Assembly: GCA_013152585.1 (NCBI GenBank)
Contig: JAADGC010000207.1
Span: forward strand, 1-35,463
DNA length: 35,463 nt
Direction: 5' to 3'
Source: Chloroflexota bacterium
GTDB taxonomy: Bacteria > Chloroflexota > Anaerolineae > J102
Below, piece after piece: positions 1 to 8,279 of this stretch (position 1 is the stretch's first letter; each line of letters starts with the position of its first letter). The notes under the pieces were generated by a model. It had not been told where the DNA came from and ran no database searches. It saw only the letters and a program-made list of their open reading frames with translations. Both the position numbers and the translations under genes were made by a program.

Positions 1-1
1 C

Positions 2-3000
2 GAGCATCCCTTCATTACCGCCTCCAAGTGGATGTACGAAAATATTCCTGATGGCAGTGTGTGGATCACCGAGCATTGGGAAGAGGGCATGCCCCTGAAT
101 CTGCCGATTCCCAAGGGGAATCCGGGTGCACATGGCTGGCGCAATGTGGTCATGCCCATGTACGAAGAGGATACTCCCCAGAAGTACGAGATCATCAAGC
201 AGAACATGCGCGAGGGCGATTATTACGTCCTGGCCACCAAGCGCCTGTACGGGGCGCTGCCGCATCTGCCCGAGCGCTATCCCCTCAGCCTCCGCTTTTA
301 TGATCTGCTGTTTTCGGGGAAATTGGGTTATGAGTTGGTGGAGGATTTTCACACTTATCCCAAGTTGTTCGGTATCGAGATCAACGATCAGAATGCGGAT
401 GAGAGTTTTTGGGTGTATGATCACCCCCGCACACTGATCTACAAAAAAGTGCGTGATCTGTCGGATACGGAGTGGGATCAGTTGTTGGGCGGGAGCTGGG
501 AAACGGCGATCCCCGGCTACACCGGCCAACGGCGCCAAGACCGGGGCATCCCCGCCGCAGACAAGGAAACAGTAGGCCCGACGTTACTCCTGGAGCAGCC
601 GGTGGATGAGCTCCCCAGCGTGGGGCGGGTGGACTGGAACCCCCTGCGCGATCATAGCTGGCTGATGCTGGTGTTCTGGTGGTTGGTACTCTTGGTGATC
701 CAGATCCTGACATGGCCGATTGCCTTTGCCGTGTTCAGCAATCTGCGCGACCGGGGCTACGGATTGAGTCGAGCGTTGGGTTTGATTCTGTTGGCCTGGG
801 TGAGCTGGATGCTGCCTTCGTTGCACCTGCTCAAGAATAACCTACTTCCAACCATTCTTGGATTGGTCGTCCTGGCGGGATTGGCAAGGGTTTTATGGCG
901 ACGCAACCGGCCTGAAATGAGCGCCTTTATGAAGGCGCACCGCCCGCTGCTTTTGTTCAGTGAGGCCTTGTTCAGTGGTGCCTTTTTGTTTTTTGTCTTC
1001 ATTCGCCTGCTCAATCCCGATCTGTGGCAGCCATGGCAGGGCGGCGAAAAATTGATGGAGTTTGCTTTTCTGAACGCAGTCCTGCGGACGCCCTATTTCC
1101 CGCCGTATGATCCTTATTTTGCCGGTGGCTATATCAATTATTACTATTATGGCTATCAGGTCTTGGCCAGCTTGTTCAAACTGACAGGTGTGCGACCTTC
1201 TATCGGTTTCAATCTGGCTATTCCCACCCTATTTGCCTTCACAGCCAGTGGCGTGTTCAGCCTGGTCTACAGCCTGATGCCGCGCCAGCGTCATTTTACC
1301 AGTGGTAAATGGTGGCGTCGCGGTTTGGGGGCGGGGCTGCTGGGCGTGTTTTTTGTGGTGATGATGGGGAATCTGGACGGTGGACTCATTGTTTTGCGGC
1401 AGATTGCCGAACAAAGCCACAGCACATTCACTTCCAACATCCCCTTGCTGGAGAGCGTCGTGCGTGTGATTGCCGGCTTGGGTGATGCCTTGGGCGGGAA
1501 GATAAACCTGCCGCCCTACAATTTTTGGACGCCCTCGCGCGTGATTCCTTTTACGATCAATGAGTTCCCTTTCTGGTCTTATCTGTTCGCCGACTTGCAC
1601 CCGCATATGATGGGGATTCCCTTTACGGTGTTGTTCATGGCCCTGAGTTACAATCTGGTAGCGAGCTATGGCCGCTCGCTGATGAGTGAGGGCTGGTTGG
1701 CGGGGGGATTGGCTTTACTGGCGATGCCCCTGGCCCTGGGCGCCATCGGCGTCATCAACACCTGGGACCTGCCCACGTATCTGGGCCTCGGGGTGCTGGC
1801 CTGGGCCCTGAGAGAATGGAAGAGCTATGGCAGGGTTCGTATGCTTCCGACCGCGGTTTTTGTGGTATGCCTGGGCGGACTGGCCTATCTGTTCTATCGG
1901 CCTTTCTTCAGTCACTATACCACGGTGTTCAATACGGGCGTGGGCCTCACTTACATGAAGACAGATCTGGGTCTGTGGCTGCGCATATGGGGTTTGTTCA
2001 TGTTTCTGACTCTGAGTTATGTGTGGATCGAGATGCGTTATGCTCCGGGCGATGTGCCGGGGTTGCGTTGGCTTTCGGGGCTGATGAAGCATTTTGAGCG
2101 AGCGCCGCGCTATTTGGACCATGTGCAGGCGTTGGTACAGCCTTCGTGGGATCTATCCCTGATCCAGGCGCTGCTGGGATTAAGTCTGTTGGTGGGGGCG
2201 GTGCTGCTCTGGCTGGGCTACAGCGTGATCGCCCTCATGTTTGTGTTGGTTGTGTGGATTGGCCTGCTGCTTTTCCGGCGTAGCAGCTCGGCAGAAGCGC
2301 AGTTCCGGGCGTTGTTGTTCTTTACGAGCGTTCTGATTTTGTTGGGCGTGGAAGTATTTTATCTCAAGGATTTTTTGTGTGGCTGCGGTGAAGGTCTGTT
2401 CTCCCGCCAGCACGGCGATTATTATCGCATGAATACGCTGTTCAAGTTTTATACACAGGTATGGGTGATGCTGGGGATTGCCTCCGCCGCTTCGTTACCT
2501 GCCCTGTGGGAGCGGATACAGTCCTGGCGCCCAGGATGGCGATGGGCGTGGACCAACCTGTTGGGAGTATTGTTGGTGCTGGGATTGGTGTTCCCGATCT
2601 GGGGGACGGCCAGTCGTGTCAACGACCGTTTCCCCGGTCCCCGACCTGCCCGCACGACGCTCGATGGCATGGCGTTTATGTCGGTGGGTGAGTATGGCTG
2701 GCCCACCTACGAGAATAAAATCGTGCTTAAGCACGATTACGAGGCGATTCGCTGGCTGCTGGATCATGTGCAAGGGACGCCGGTTGTGGCCGAAGCACCG
2801 GCATCGTGGTATCCGGTGAATGGCCAGAATGTCGGTTATGATTATTACCGCGCCGGCGGCTTACGCGTATCCTCGTTCACAGGGCTGCCCACGTTCTTGG
2901 GGCAGCATCAGGGCGAGCAGCGCTTCGGCACTCTCACAGGCCCACGCGAGCAAGTCGGCCGTGAGTTCTGGGAGACGACTGATGTCGCCCGCTTGCGGCA

Positions 3001-3163
3001 GATCATCGCCGAGTTGCATGTAGACTATGTGTATGTAGGCCAGCTTGAACGGACGCTCTTCAGCGACGCCCAACTGGCCAAGTTTGATGTCCTGGTCAAC
3101 GCCGGTGAGGCGGAGATTGTCTTCGAGAATCCCGGCGTGAAGATCTATCGGTTGTTGCGTTAA
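2..3163 (+). CDS. DUF2298 / Chlor_Arch_YYY membrane protein, 5'-partial, likely fused to an upstream glycosyltransferase
   Basis: The frame is open to the left edge of the window, so the track start at nt 32 is probably an internal Met. The first ~190 residues are soluble, and the TASKWMYENIPDGS / TEHWEEGMPL stretch resembles the extracytoplasmic C-terminal part of GT39-like proteins. From about residue 210 the protein becomes strongly hydrophobic with many membrane segments. It carries hallmarks of the YYY family: RDRGYGLSRALGL near the first helix, MEFAFLNAVL, and the YYYxG motif in INYYYYGYQ. A conserved DLHPHMMGIPF stretch and an RMNTLFKFYTQ segment follow, and a soluble C-terminal domain ends the protein. 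The family is known from Chloroflexi and archaea, with unknown function and a suspected role in glycan transfer. It shares its motifs with the gene at 3829. Membrane location and family are secure; the N-terminal fusion is inference from the open frame. Confidence 0.85.
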   Translation, partial: EHPFITASKWMYENIPDGSVWITEHWEEGMPLNLPIPKGNPGAHGWRNVVMPMYEEDTPQKYEIIKQNMREGDYYVLATKRLYGALPHLPERYPLSLRFYDLLFSGKLGYELVEDFHTYPKLFGIEINDQNADESFWVYDHPRTLIYKKVRDLSDTEWDQLLGGSWETAIPGYTGQRRQDRGIPAADKETVGPTLLLEQPVDELPSVGRVDWNPLRDHSWLMLVFWWLVLLVIQILTWPIAFAVFSNLRDRGYGLSRALGLILLAWVSWMLPSLHLLKNNLLPTILGLVVLAGLARVLWRRNRPEMSAFMKAHRPLLLFSEALFSGAFLFFVFIRLLNPDLWQPWQGGEKLMEFAFLNAVLRTPYFPPYDPYFAGGYINYYYYGYQVLASLFKLTGVRPSIGFNLAIPTLFAFTASGVFSLVYSLMPRQRHFTSGKWWRRGLGAGLLGVFFVVMMGNLDGGLIVLRQIAEQSHSTFTSNIPLLESVVRVIAGLGDALGGKINLPPYNFWTPSRVIPFTINEFPFWSYLFADLHPHMMGIPFTVLFMALSYNLVASYGRSLMSEGWLAGGLALLAMPLALGAIGVINTWDLPTYLGLGVLAWALREWKSYGRVRMLPTAVFVVCLGGLAYLFYRPFFSHYTTVFNTGVGLTYMKTDLGLWLRIWGLFMFLTLSYVWIEMRYAPGDVPGLRWLSGLMKHFERAPRYLDHVQALVQPSWDLSLIQALLGLSLLVGAVLLWLGYSVIALMFVLVVWIGLLLFRRSSSAEAQFRALLFFTSVLILLGVEVFYLKDFLCGCGEGLFSRQHGDYYRMNTLFKFYTQVWVMLGIASAASLPALWERIQSWRPGWRWAWTNLLGVLLVLGLVFPIWGTASRVNDRFPGPRPARTTLDGMAFMSVGEYGWPTYENKIVLKHDYEAIRWLLDHVQGTPVVAEAPASWYPVNGQNVGYDYYRAGGLRVSSFTGLPTFLGQHQGEQRFGTLTGPREQVGREFWETTDVARLRQIIAELHVDYVYVGQLERTLFSDAQLAKFDVLVNAGEAEIVFENPGVKIYRLLR

Positions 3164-3170
3164 AAAAGAG

Positions 3171-3191
3171 AAACGTGTTTTAAACACGTTT
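3171..3191. repeat. Palindrome upstream of the transposase
   Basis: AAACGTGTTT and AAACACGTTT form a 10-bp perfect inverted repeat around one central T. It lies 7 nt after the stop of the YYY gene and 24 nt before the transposase ATG. IS200-type Y1 transposases recognise subterminal hairpins, so this is a candidate left-end hairpin. Confidence 0.7.
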
Positions 3192-3215
3192 TAGCCCTTC
3201 TAAGAGTGAAGAACT

Positions 3216-3722
3216 ATGTCTTTCTGGCGAACTTATTACCATCTCGTCTGGGCGACCAAGGATCTCAGTCCCATCATTACGCCCGATAACGAAGAGCGTT
3301 TACACCACTATCTGGTGCAAAAGGCCGCAGAACTTGGTATTTACCTCTACGCCATTGGAAGTGATCGCAATCACGCCCATGTCGTTACAGCGATTCCGCC
3401 AAAGTTAGCTGTAGCGCACGCTGTGAAGCATCTCAAAGGGGCGAGTTCCTATTATCTCAATGTCGATATGGGAAAGGAGTACTTTGCGTGGCAGCGTGGT
3501 TATGGCGTTTTAACCTTGGGGGAGGGCCAGCGTGGCAAAGCTATTCACTATGTCAAACACCAGAAGGAACTCCATGCTCAGGGCAAGACAAATGCCTGGT
3601 TGGAGCACTATGCTGCAGTTGATGAAGGTCCGGCTGATCAAGGAATCGTATTTGACGACGTCCCTGTAATGTTCCGAGAAGAAACGGTGTCTTACAATGC
3701 CTTGGGGGAACCACCTTTCTGA
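3216..3722 (+). CDS. IS200/Y1-family (HUH) transposase
   Basis: This 168-aa protein is about the size of IS200/IS605 TnpA or REP-associated transposases. The N-terminus FWRTYYHLVWATK is typical of the Y1_Tnp fold. The metal-binding HUH motif is H53-A-H55 in RNHAHV, and the probable nucleophile is Tyr112 in HYVKHQ with Gln116 in the expected place on the same helix. All catalytic residues seem intact, so the enzyme may be active. Family members cut and rejoin single-stranded DNA at hairpins; palindromes on both sides (3171-3191, 3745-3764) fit this. No TnpB or RNA-guided nuclease partner is present. Whether it belongs to the IS200 or the RAYT-like branch cannot be decided by eye. Confidence 0.85.
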   Translation: MSFWRTYYHLVWATKDLSPIITPDNEERLHHYLVQKAAELGIYLYAIGSDRNHAHVVTAIPPKLAVAHAVKHLKGASSYYLNVDMGKEYFAWQRGYGVLTLGEGQRGKAIHYVKHQKELHAQGKTNAWLEHYAAVDEGPADQGIVFDDVPVMFREETVSYNALGEPPF

Positions 3723-3744
3723 ACGATTTTCGCAGCACAGAAAT

Positions 3745-3764
3745 AAACCCGTTTAAACGGGTTT
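3745..3764. repeat. Palindrome downstream of the transposase
   Basis: AAACCCGTTTAAACGGGTTT is a perfect 20-bp palindrome 22 nt after the transposase stop. It has the same GTTTAAAC centre and AAAC...GTTT arms as the left palindrome but different inner bases (CCC/GGG against GTG/CAC). It is a candidate right-end hairpin and could also act as a weak terminator, since TTTT follows directly. Confidence 0.7.
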
Positions 3765-3828
3765 TCCCCCCCTCTCCCAATCTCCCATTCTCCTCTTAAA
3801 AACACGTTTCCCCTTCTCTCATACCCTC

Positions 3829-6321
3829 ATGCTCAATTTCCTTCGCTTCTGGTTCATCCTCCAACTCTTCGGACTCGTCGCCATGCCCCTGGCCTGGCGC
3901 CTGTTCGCCCATCTCCCCGACCGCGGCTACACCTTTAGCAAGCCCCTGGGTTTGTTAGCTGCCGGTTATGTGCTGTGGCTGGGCGCCAGTTTGGGAGTCT
4001 TGCGCAATAATGCCGGCGGCGCCGTGCTGGCCATGGCCCTGGTTTTGCTGCTGGGCGTGTGGTTGGGCCGGGCCGGGCTTCATGCTGGGGAGGATGGCGA
4101 GCGCCCCTTGATCGCCTTTTTCAAGCAACGCTGGCGCCTGGTTCTCACGTCCGAGCTGCTTTTCCTGCTGGCCATGGCCGCCTGGGCCTTTTTCCGCGCC
4201 TACAACCCCGACATCGCCGGCACCGAAAAGCCCATGGAATTCGCTTTTCTCAACGGCATCCTCGCCTCACCCCAATTTCCTCCGCACGACCCCTGGCTGG
4301 CTGGCTACGGCATCAGCTACTACTACTTCGGCTACGTACAGCTCAACATGCTGGTGCAATTGAGCGGCGTCATACCCGGAGTGGCTTTCAATTTGGGACT
4401 GGCCGCTATTTTTGCGCTCACCGTGTTGGGCGCCTTCGGCCTGGGCTACAATCTCGTAGCGGGCGATACCAAACCTGCCCGCGGCCTGCGCGCCGGACTC
4501 TATGGCGGCCTCAGTGCCCTGTTTGTGGCTGTGATGGGCAATTTGGAAGTCATTTTGGAGGTGCTGCGAACGCGGGGCTTGCTCACGCCGGGCTTGCAGA
4601 AATTCTTCGACATCAAGGACCTGGGCAATGCCCCGGTGACCGGCAGTTGGCGACCCGAACAGTTTTGGTGGTGGTGGCGGGCCTCTCGCACCATCCATGA
4701 CTACAACTTTAGCGGCACCGCCAACCAGGAAGTGATCGACGAATTTCCCATGTTCAGCTTCCTGCTGGGCGACATGCACCCACACGTTCTTGCCCTGCCC
4801 TTTGTGCTGCTAACCATCGCCCTTGCCCTTAATCTCTTCCGCCGCCCCACCCCCGAACTGGCCCCCGTGCCAGACAGCCAGGGCGAGGAAACTGCCTGGG
4901 TACAGGGCATCGTCCGGGACTGGCGTTCGGCGGGGCGGTGTGTCGTGGCCGGCTTCGGCCTGGACGGATGGGGACTACCGATCTATGGGATGGCTCTCGG
5001 CGCCTTAGGCTTTCTCAACACCTGGGACTTCCCGATCTACCTCTTTTTGGTGACGCTGGTCTATGCCCTGCGCCGCGGATTTGATGGCGTTCGCCGCGAT
5101 GCTCATTTCTGGCGGGAGATCATCATCACCTTTGTCGGCCTCTTCCTGATCGGATTCATTGCCTATCTCCCCTTCTACGTCAGCTTCAGCTCGCAGGCAG
5201 GCGGCATCCTCCCCAATCTCTACAACCCCACTCGTTTCGCCCAATTCTTCCTCATGTTCGGCCCCTTCCTCGTGGCCACTATTGCCCTGCTGGGCGTGGC
5301 CCTGCGCCGACATCCGCCCCAACGTGCTTCATTGGCATCCTGGGGGCTGACCGTGCTCTTGCTGCCTTTACTCTTCCTGTTTGCCATCATCATCTTCGGC
5401 GGTATCAACCCCGGCTTGCGCCACCTGGTCGAGCGCACCCTGGGCCAGCCCGTGTCCACGGTTATCCCCCATCTCCTTAGCCTGCGTTTGCAGACACCCT
5501 TCACCTGGCTGGTGGTGGGCGGGCTCCTCACCCTGATTGCTGTCCTGGCAATGCAAGTCTGGTCGAAATCAGAAAAACGCCCGAGCCGGCACCTGGTCTT
5601 TGTATTGGCGCTGCTGTTCACGGCGCTGCTCCTCACCTACGGCGTCGAGTTTGTCTACCTGCGGGATAGCTTTGGCACCCGCATGAACACCGTCTTCAAA
5701 TTCTACTACCAGGCTTGGGTGCTCATGGCCGTAGCTTCGGCCTATGCCCTGCACTACATACACACGCGGGCCTCCGCCTCCACGCGCTACGCCATCATGA
5801 TTGTGATGACCCTGCTCGTGCTGGGAGGACTCCTCTATCCCGCCTTCGCCATCCCCAGCAAAGCCAACAATTTCCAGGGCGACCCCACCCTCGATGGCGC
5901 TCACTTCGTCGCCGTCTACCGTCCCGACGAAGCCGCGGTCATTCAGTGGCTGCGTCAGAACACGCCCCTCGACGCCGTCATCGTGGAAGCGACGGGCGGT
6001 TCCTACACCGATTTCGATACCATTTCTGCCCACAGCGGTCGCGCCACCCTCTTGGGTTGGGGCGGTCACGAACTGCAATGGCGCGGCACTTACGACATCC
6101 CGGGTCAGCGCGAGCCCGAAATCGAGACGCTCTATCGCAACCAGGATCGCACCGCCGTCCGCCTCATTGTGGCCAAGTACGGAATCGACTATCTCATCGT
6201 CGGTCCTCGTGAGATCGACAAATACAAGATTCCTCCCAACCGCCTTTCCGCCTTCGAGCCTACCTGGGAACCCGTGTTCATCGACGGCAGCACCACCGTT
6301 TACCGCTGGCGTGGTGGCTGA
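3829..6321 (+). CDS. DUF2298 / Chlor_Arch_YYY membrane protein
   Basis: This 830-aa protein fits the single-domain class of the YYY family (roughly 700-900 aa). It starts straight into membrane segments and carries LPDRGYTFSKPLGLL, MEFAFLNGIL, and the signature YYYxG in ISYYYFGYVQ. Downstream are DMHPHVLALPF, TWDFPIY and RMNTVFKFYYQAWV, which line up with the first gene in the window. The last ~130 residues are soluble, probably extracytoplasmic, with a conserved WGGHELQWRG stretch and DYLIVGPRE near the end. Function in the family is unknown; proximity to GT39-like genes suggests glycan transfer. No clear Shine-Dalgarno precedes the ATG, but the start agrees with the family's N-terminus. It was probably adjacent to the first YYY gene before the IS200-like insertion. 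Confidence 0.87.
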   Translation: MLNFLRFWFILQLFGLVAMPLAWRLFAHLPDRGYTFSKPLGLLAAGYVLWLGASLGVLRNNAGGAVLAMALVLLLGVWLGRAGLHAGEDGERPLIAFFKQRWRLVLTSELLFLLAMAAWAFFRAYNPDIAGTEKPMEFAFLNGILASPQFPPHDPWLAGYGISYYYFGYVQLNMLVQLSGVIPGVAFNLGLAAIFALTVLGAFGLGYNLVAGDTKPARGLRAGLYGGLSALFVAVMGNLEVILEVLRTRGLLTPGLQKFFDIKDLGNAPVTGSWRPEQFWWWWRASRTIHDYNFSGTANQEVIDEFPMFSFLLGDMHPHVLALPFVLLTIALALNLFRRPTPELAPVPDSQGEETAWVQGIVRDWRSAGRCVVAGFGLDGWGLPIYGMALGALGFLNTWDFPIYLFLVTLVYALRRGFDGVRRDAHFWREIIITFVGLFLIGFIAYLPFYVSFSSQAGGILPNLYNPTRFAQFFLMFGPFLVATIALLGVALRRHPPQRASLASWGLTVLLLPLLFLFAIIIFGGINPGLRHLVERTLGQPVSTVIPHLLSLRLQTPFTWLVVGGLLTLIAVLAMQVWSKSEKRPSRHLVFVLALLFTALLLTYGVEFVYLRDSFGTRMNTVFKFYYQAWVLMAVASAYALHYIHTRASASTRYAIMIVMTLLVLGGLLYPAFAIPSKANNFQGDPTLDGAHFVAVYRPDEAAVIQWLRQNTPLDAVIVEATGGSYTDFDTISAHSGRATLLGWGGHELQWRGTYDIPGQREPEIETLYRNQDRTAVRLIVAKYGIDYLIVGPREIDKYKIPPNRLSAFEPTWEPVFIDGSTTVYRWRGG

Positions 6322-6440
6322 TCGATTGAGTAAACCGGTAAATTGGTAGACCTCCAGACCGGCAGACAAGGCCCCGATTCTGCTGGCCGGCCCCCCAGGT
6401 TGAGCGAATTCTATTTTTTCAGAAGTCCTTCCTTGATTTC

Positions 6441-6463
6441 CCTTGACGCCTTTGCGTTAAATC
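6441..6463 (+). repeat. Degenerate copy of a dispersed CTTTGCGTTAAAT-type repeat
   Basis: CCTTGACGCCTTTGCGTTAAAT resembles one arm of the inverted repeat at 11616-11700 and the copy at 24295-24320. It lies in the gap before the 588-aa gene. Repeats of this wording are widespread in intergenic DNA of several phyla; mobility is inferred. Confidence 0.5.
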
Positions 6464-6496
6464 TATTCTTTGCGATAACCGCTCAGGTATCCAGCC

Positions 6497-8263
6497 ATGC
6501 CCAAACACCATCATCATCGTAATCCCCAACAAGATCATGTCGTCACCGCGGCCATTGCGCTCCCGCGTCCTTTGCCGGCCTGGATGCAGCGTGTGACCAT
6601 GGAACAACTGGCCTACGCCGTGCTGCTGCTGGTGCCGCTGATCATTCGCCTGATCGATCTCGGCGCCCGTCCTCTGGCCCCGGCCGAAGCCAGCACCGCC
6701 CTGAGGGCCTGGCAGGCCAGCCAAGGTCATGCCCCTACCCTCGATGCCGGCATCCCCGTGCTCTTCACCCTGGAGACACTCACATTCTGGTTGCTGGGAG
6801 CCAGCAACGCCCTGGCCCGCCTCTGGCCCCTCCTGGCCTCAAGTGCGCTGATCCTCGTCCTGCTTGACTGGCGACGCTGGCTGGGCCGCACCCCCACCCT
6901 GCTCACCGCCACCCTGCTCACGTTCTCGCCCCTGCTCAACGCCTTTGCCCGCCGCAATGATGGCGTCAGCTTCGCCTTGCTGGCCGCGGCGCTGATGATC
7001 GCCGGCTGGGCGCGATTGCAAGAGGCAGATCGCCGAGGCTGGGCGCCGCTGGCCGGGGGCGCGGGTTTGGCCTTGATCAGTGGCCCGGTCGGGTTTAGTG
7101 GCTTGCTGGCTCTGCTGGTGCTGGCGCTCTTTTCCTTGCGTAAAGGGCACAACCTGCCTTCATGGCCGAATATTTCACACCTTGCCATCGCCGTTGGTGT
7201 GTTGCTGGTGGGAGGAACGGCCTTTTTCATGGACATCGATGCTTTGGGACTGGCAGCCATCAACCTCACCACCTGGCTCCAGGCCTGGACGTTGCCACCC
7301 GTGGCCGTACTGTGGGCCGCACTCCACCTTCTTGTCGATGAGCCGCTGATCATCCCCCTGGGCCTGGCCGGGCTGATCTGGGGCCTGCGTCGCCGTACGC
7401 CGTCTTCCTTCCTGCACCCCGCCGCCTGGCTGCTCCTGGCTGTCACCCTGTTCCAGGGCCCCGATGCCGCCGGCAGCCGGGCCCTGGCCGCCCTTTTCCT
7501 CGCCCCCCTCGCCGCCCAGTTCCTGCTCGATTTCCGGCGGGAAGGGGATTTCGCCTGGAACGAGGTCGAGCCGGTGCTTTATGGCATCGTCTTCGAAATT
7601 CTCCTGGCCCTGACCGTTTTTTCGCTCATCACCTACAGTCGGTCGGGCGAAAACTCGCAATTGTCATTGCTGATCGGCGCCGCGGTCATGGCCATCGTGG
7701 TCAGCGTCGTCTTCGTCTTCTTCATTGGCTGGCGTCGCCTGCTCAGTGTGGGCGCTTTGGCCCTCATCCTCTCGCTGGCCATCTACAACGTCGCCGAGAT
7801 TTCCGGCATCGGTTACGATCTTGCCGCGCCTCGCTATGCCACCCTCTATGCCCCGGACACCCGCATCGCCTTAGGTGATCTGCGACAAACCGTGGGCGAC
7901 ATCAGCGAGCGACAACGGGGCGACCGCTGGGCGCTGCCCATCGCCATCCTCTCCGATGTCCCCGCCGCTGATCTGCTGCAATGGGAATTGCGGCAAGCGC
8001 CCTTGCTGACCGTGGTCGACAGCGTGTCGCTCGAAAACGCCCCCCCTCTGGTCATTGCCCCTGCCGGGCGCGAGCTGGCCCTGAGCGAGCGCTACGCCGG
8101 CGAACCCTTCCGCATCCTCGACACCTGGTCGCCAGATCAGGGCGACATTCGCCAGAAAATCGCCTGGCTCATCTTCCGCACGGCCCCTTGGCACCGTCCC
8201 ACCACCGACGTTGTTCTCTGGGCCGACAGTCAGGTGCTCATACCCCCCGAAAGCAAGCAATAA
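6497..8263 (+). CDS. GT-C-like integral membrane protein, possibly non-catalytic
   Basis: This 588-aa protein has a short His-rich N-terminus (MPKHHHHRN), then about a dozen membrane segments and a soluble tail of about 150 residues with no recognised domain. The first outer loop (LGARPLAPAEASTALRAW) sits where GT39-like enzymes have their Asp-Glu pair, but here the Asp position is Ala (APAE). The following FTLETLTFWLLGASNALARLWP segment matches the next part of such proteins. Loss of the Asp suggests a non-catalytic partner or a different chemistry. The next gene starts 16 nt after its stop with a ribosome binding site overlapping the stop codon, so the two are probably co-transcribed. Family assignment rests on topology and loop position only. 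Confidence 0.7.
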   Translation: MPKHHHHRNPQQDHVVTAAIALPRPLPAWMQRVTMEQLAYAVLLLVPLIIRLIDLGARPLAPAEASTALRAWQASQGHAPTLDAGIPVLFTLETLTFWLLGASNALARLWPLLASSALILVLLDWRRWLGRTPTLLTATLLTFSPLLNAFARRNDGVSFALLAAALMIAGWARLQEADRRGWAPLAGGAGLALISGPVGFSGLLALLVLALFSLRKGHNLPSWPNISHLAIAVGVLLVGGTAFFMDIDALGLAAINLTTWLQAWTLPPVAVLWAALHLLVDEPLIIPLGLAGLIWGLRRRTPSSFLHPAAWLLLAVTLFQGPDAAGSRALAALFLAPLAAQFLLDFRREGDFAWNEVEPVLYGIVFEILLALTVFSLITYSRSGENSQLSLLIGAAVMAIVVSVVFVFFIGWRRLLSVGALALILSLAIYNVAEISGIGYDLAAPRYATLYAPDTRIALGDLRQTVGDISERQRGDRWALPIAILSDVPAADLLQWELRQAPLLTVVDSVSLENAPPLVIAPAGRELALSERYAGEPFRILDTWSPDQGDIRQKIAWLIFRTAPWHRPTTDVVLWADSQVLIPPESKQ

Positions 8264-8279
8264 GGAGTGAGGTTCACTT

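Larger units (their letters stand above)
3171..3809 (+). mobile_element. IS200-like insertion, approximate boundaries
   Basis: A single Y1-type transposase is flanked by two palindromes that share a GTTT(T)AAAC centre. A further AAACACGTTT copy (3800-3809), followed by CCCCTTCT, resembles the left side (AAACACGTTTTAGCCCTTCT at 3182-3201). The whole block fills the space between two YYY genes that would otherwise be near-adjacent. Ends are inferred from these repeats only. IS200-type elements lack terminal inverted repeats and target duplications, so exact edges need comparison with an empty site. Confidence 0.5.
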
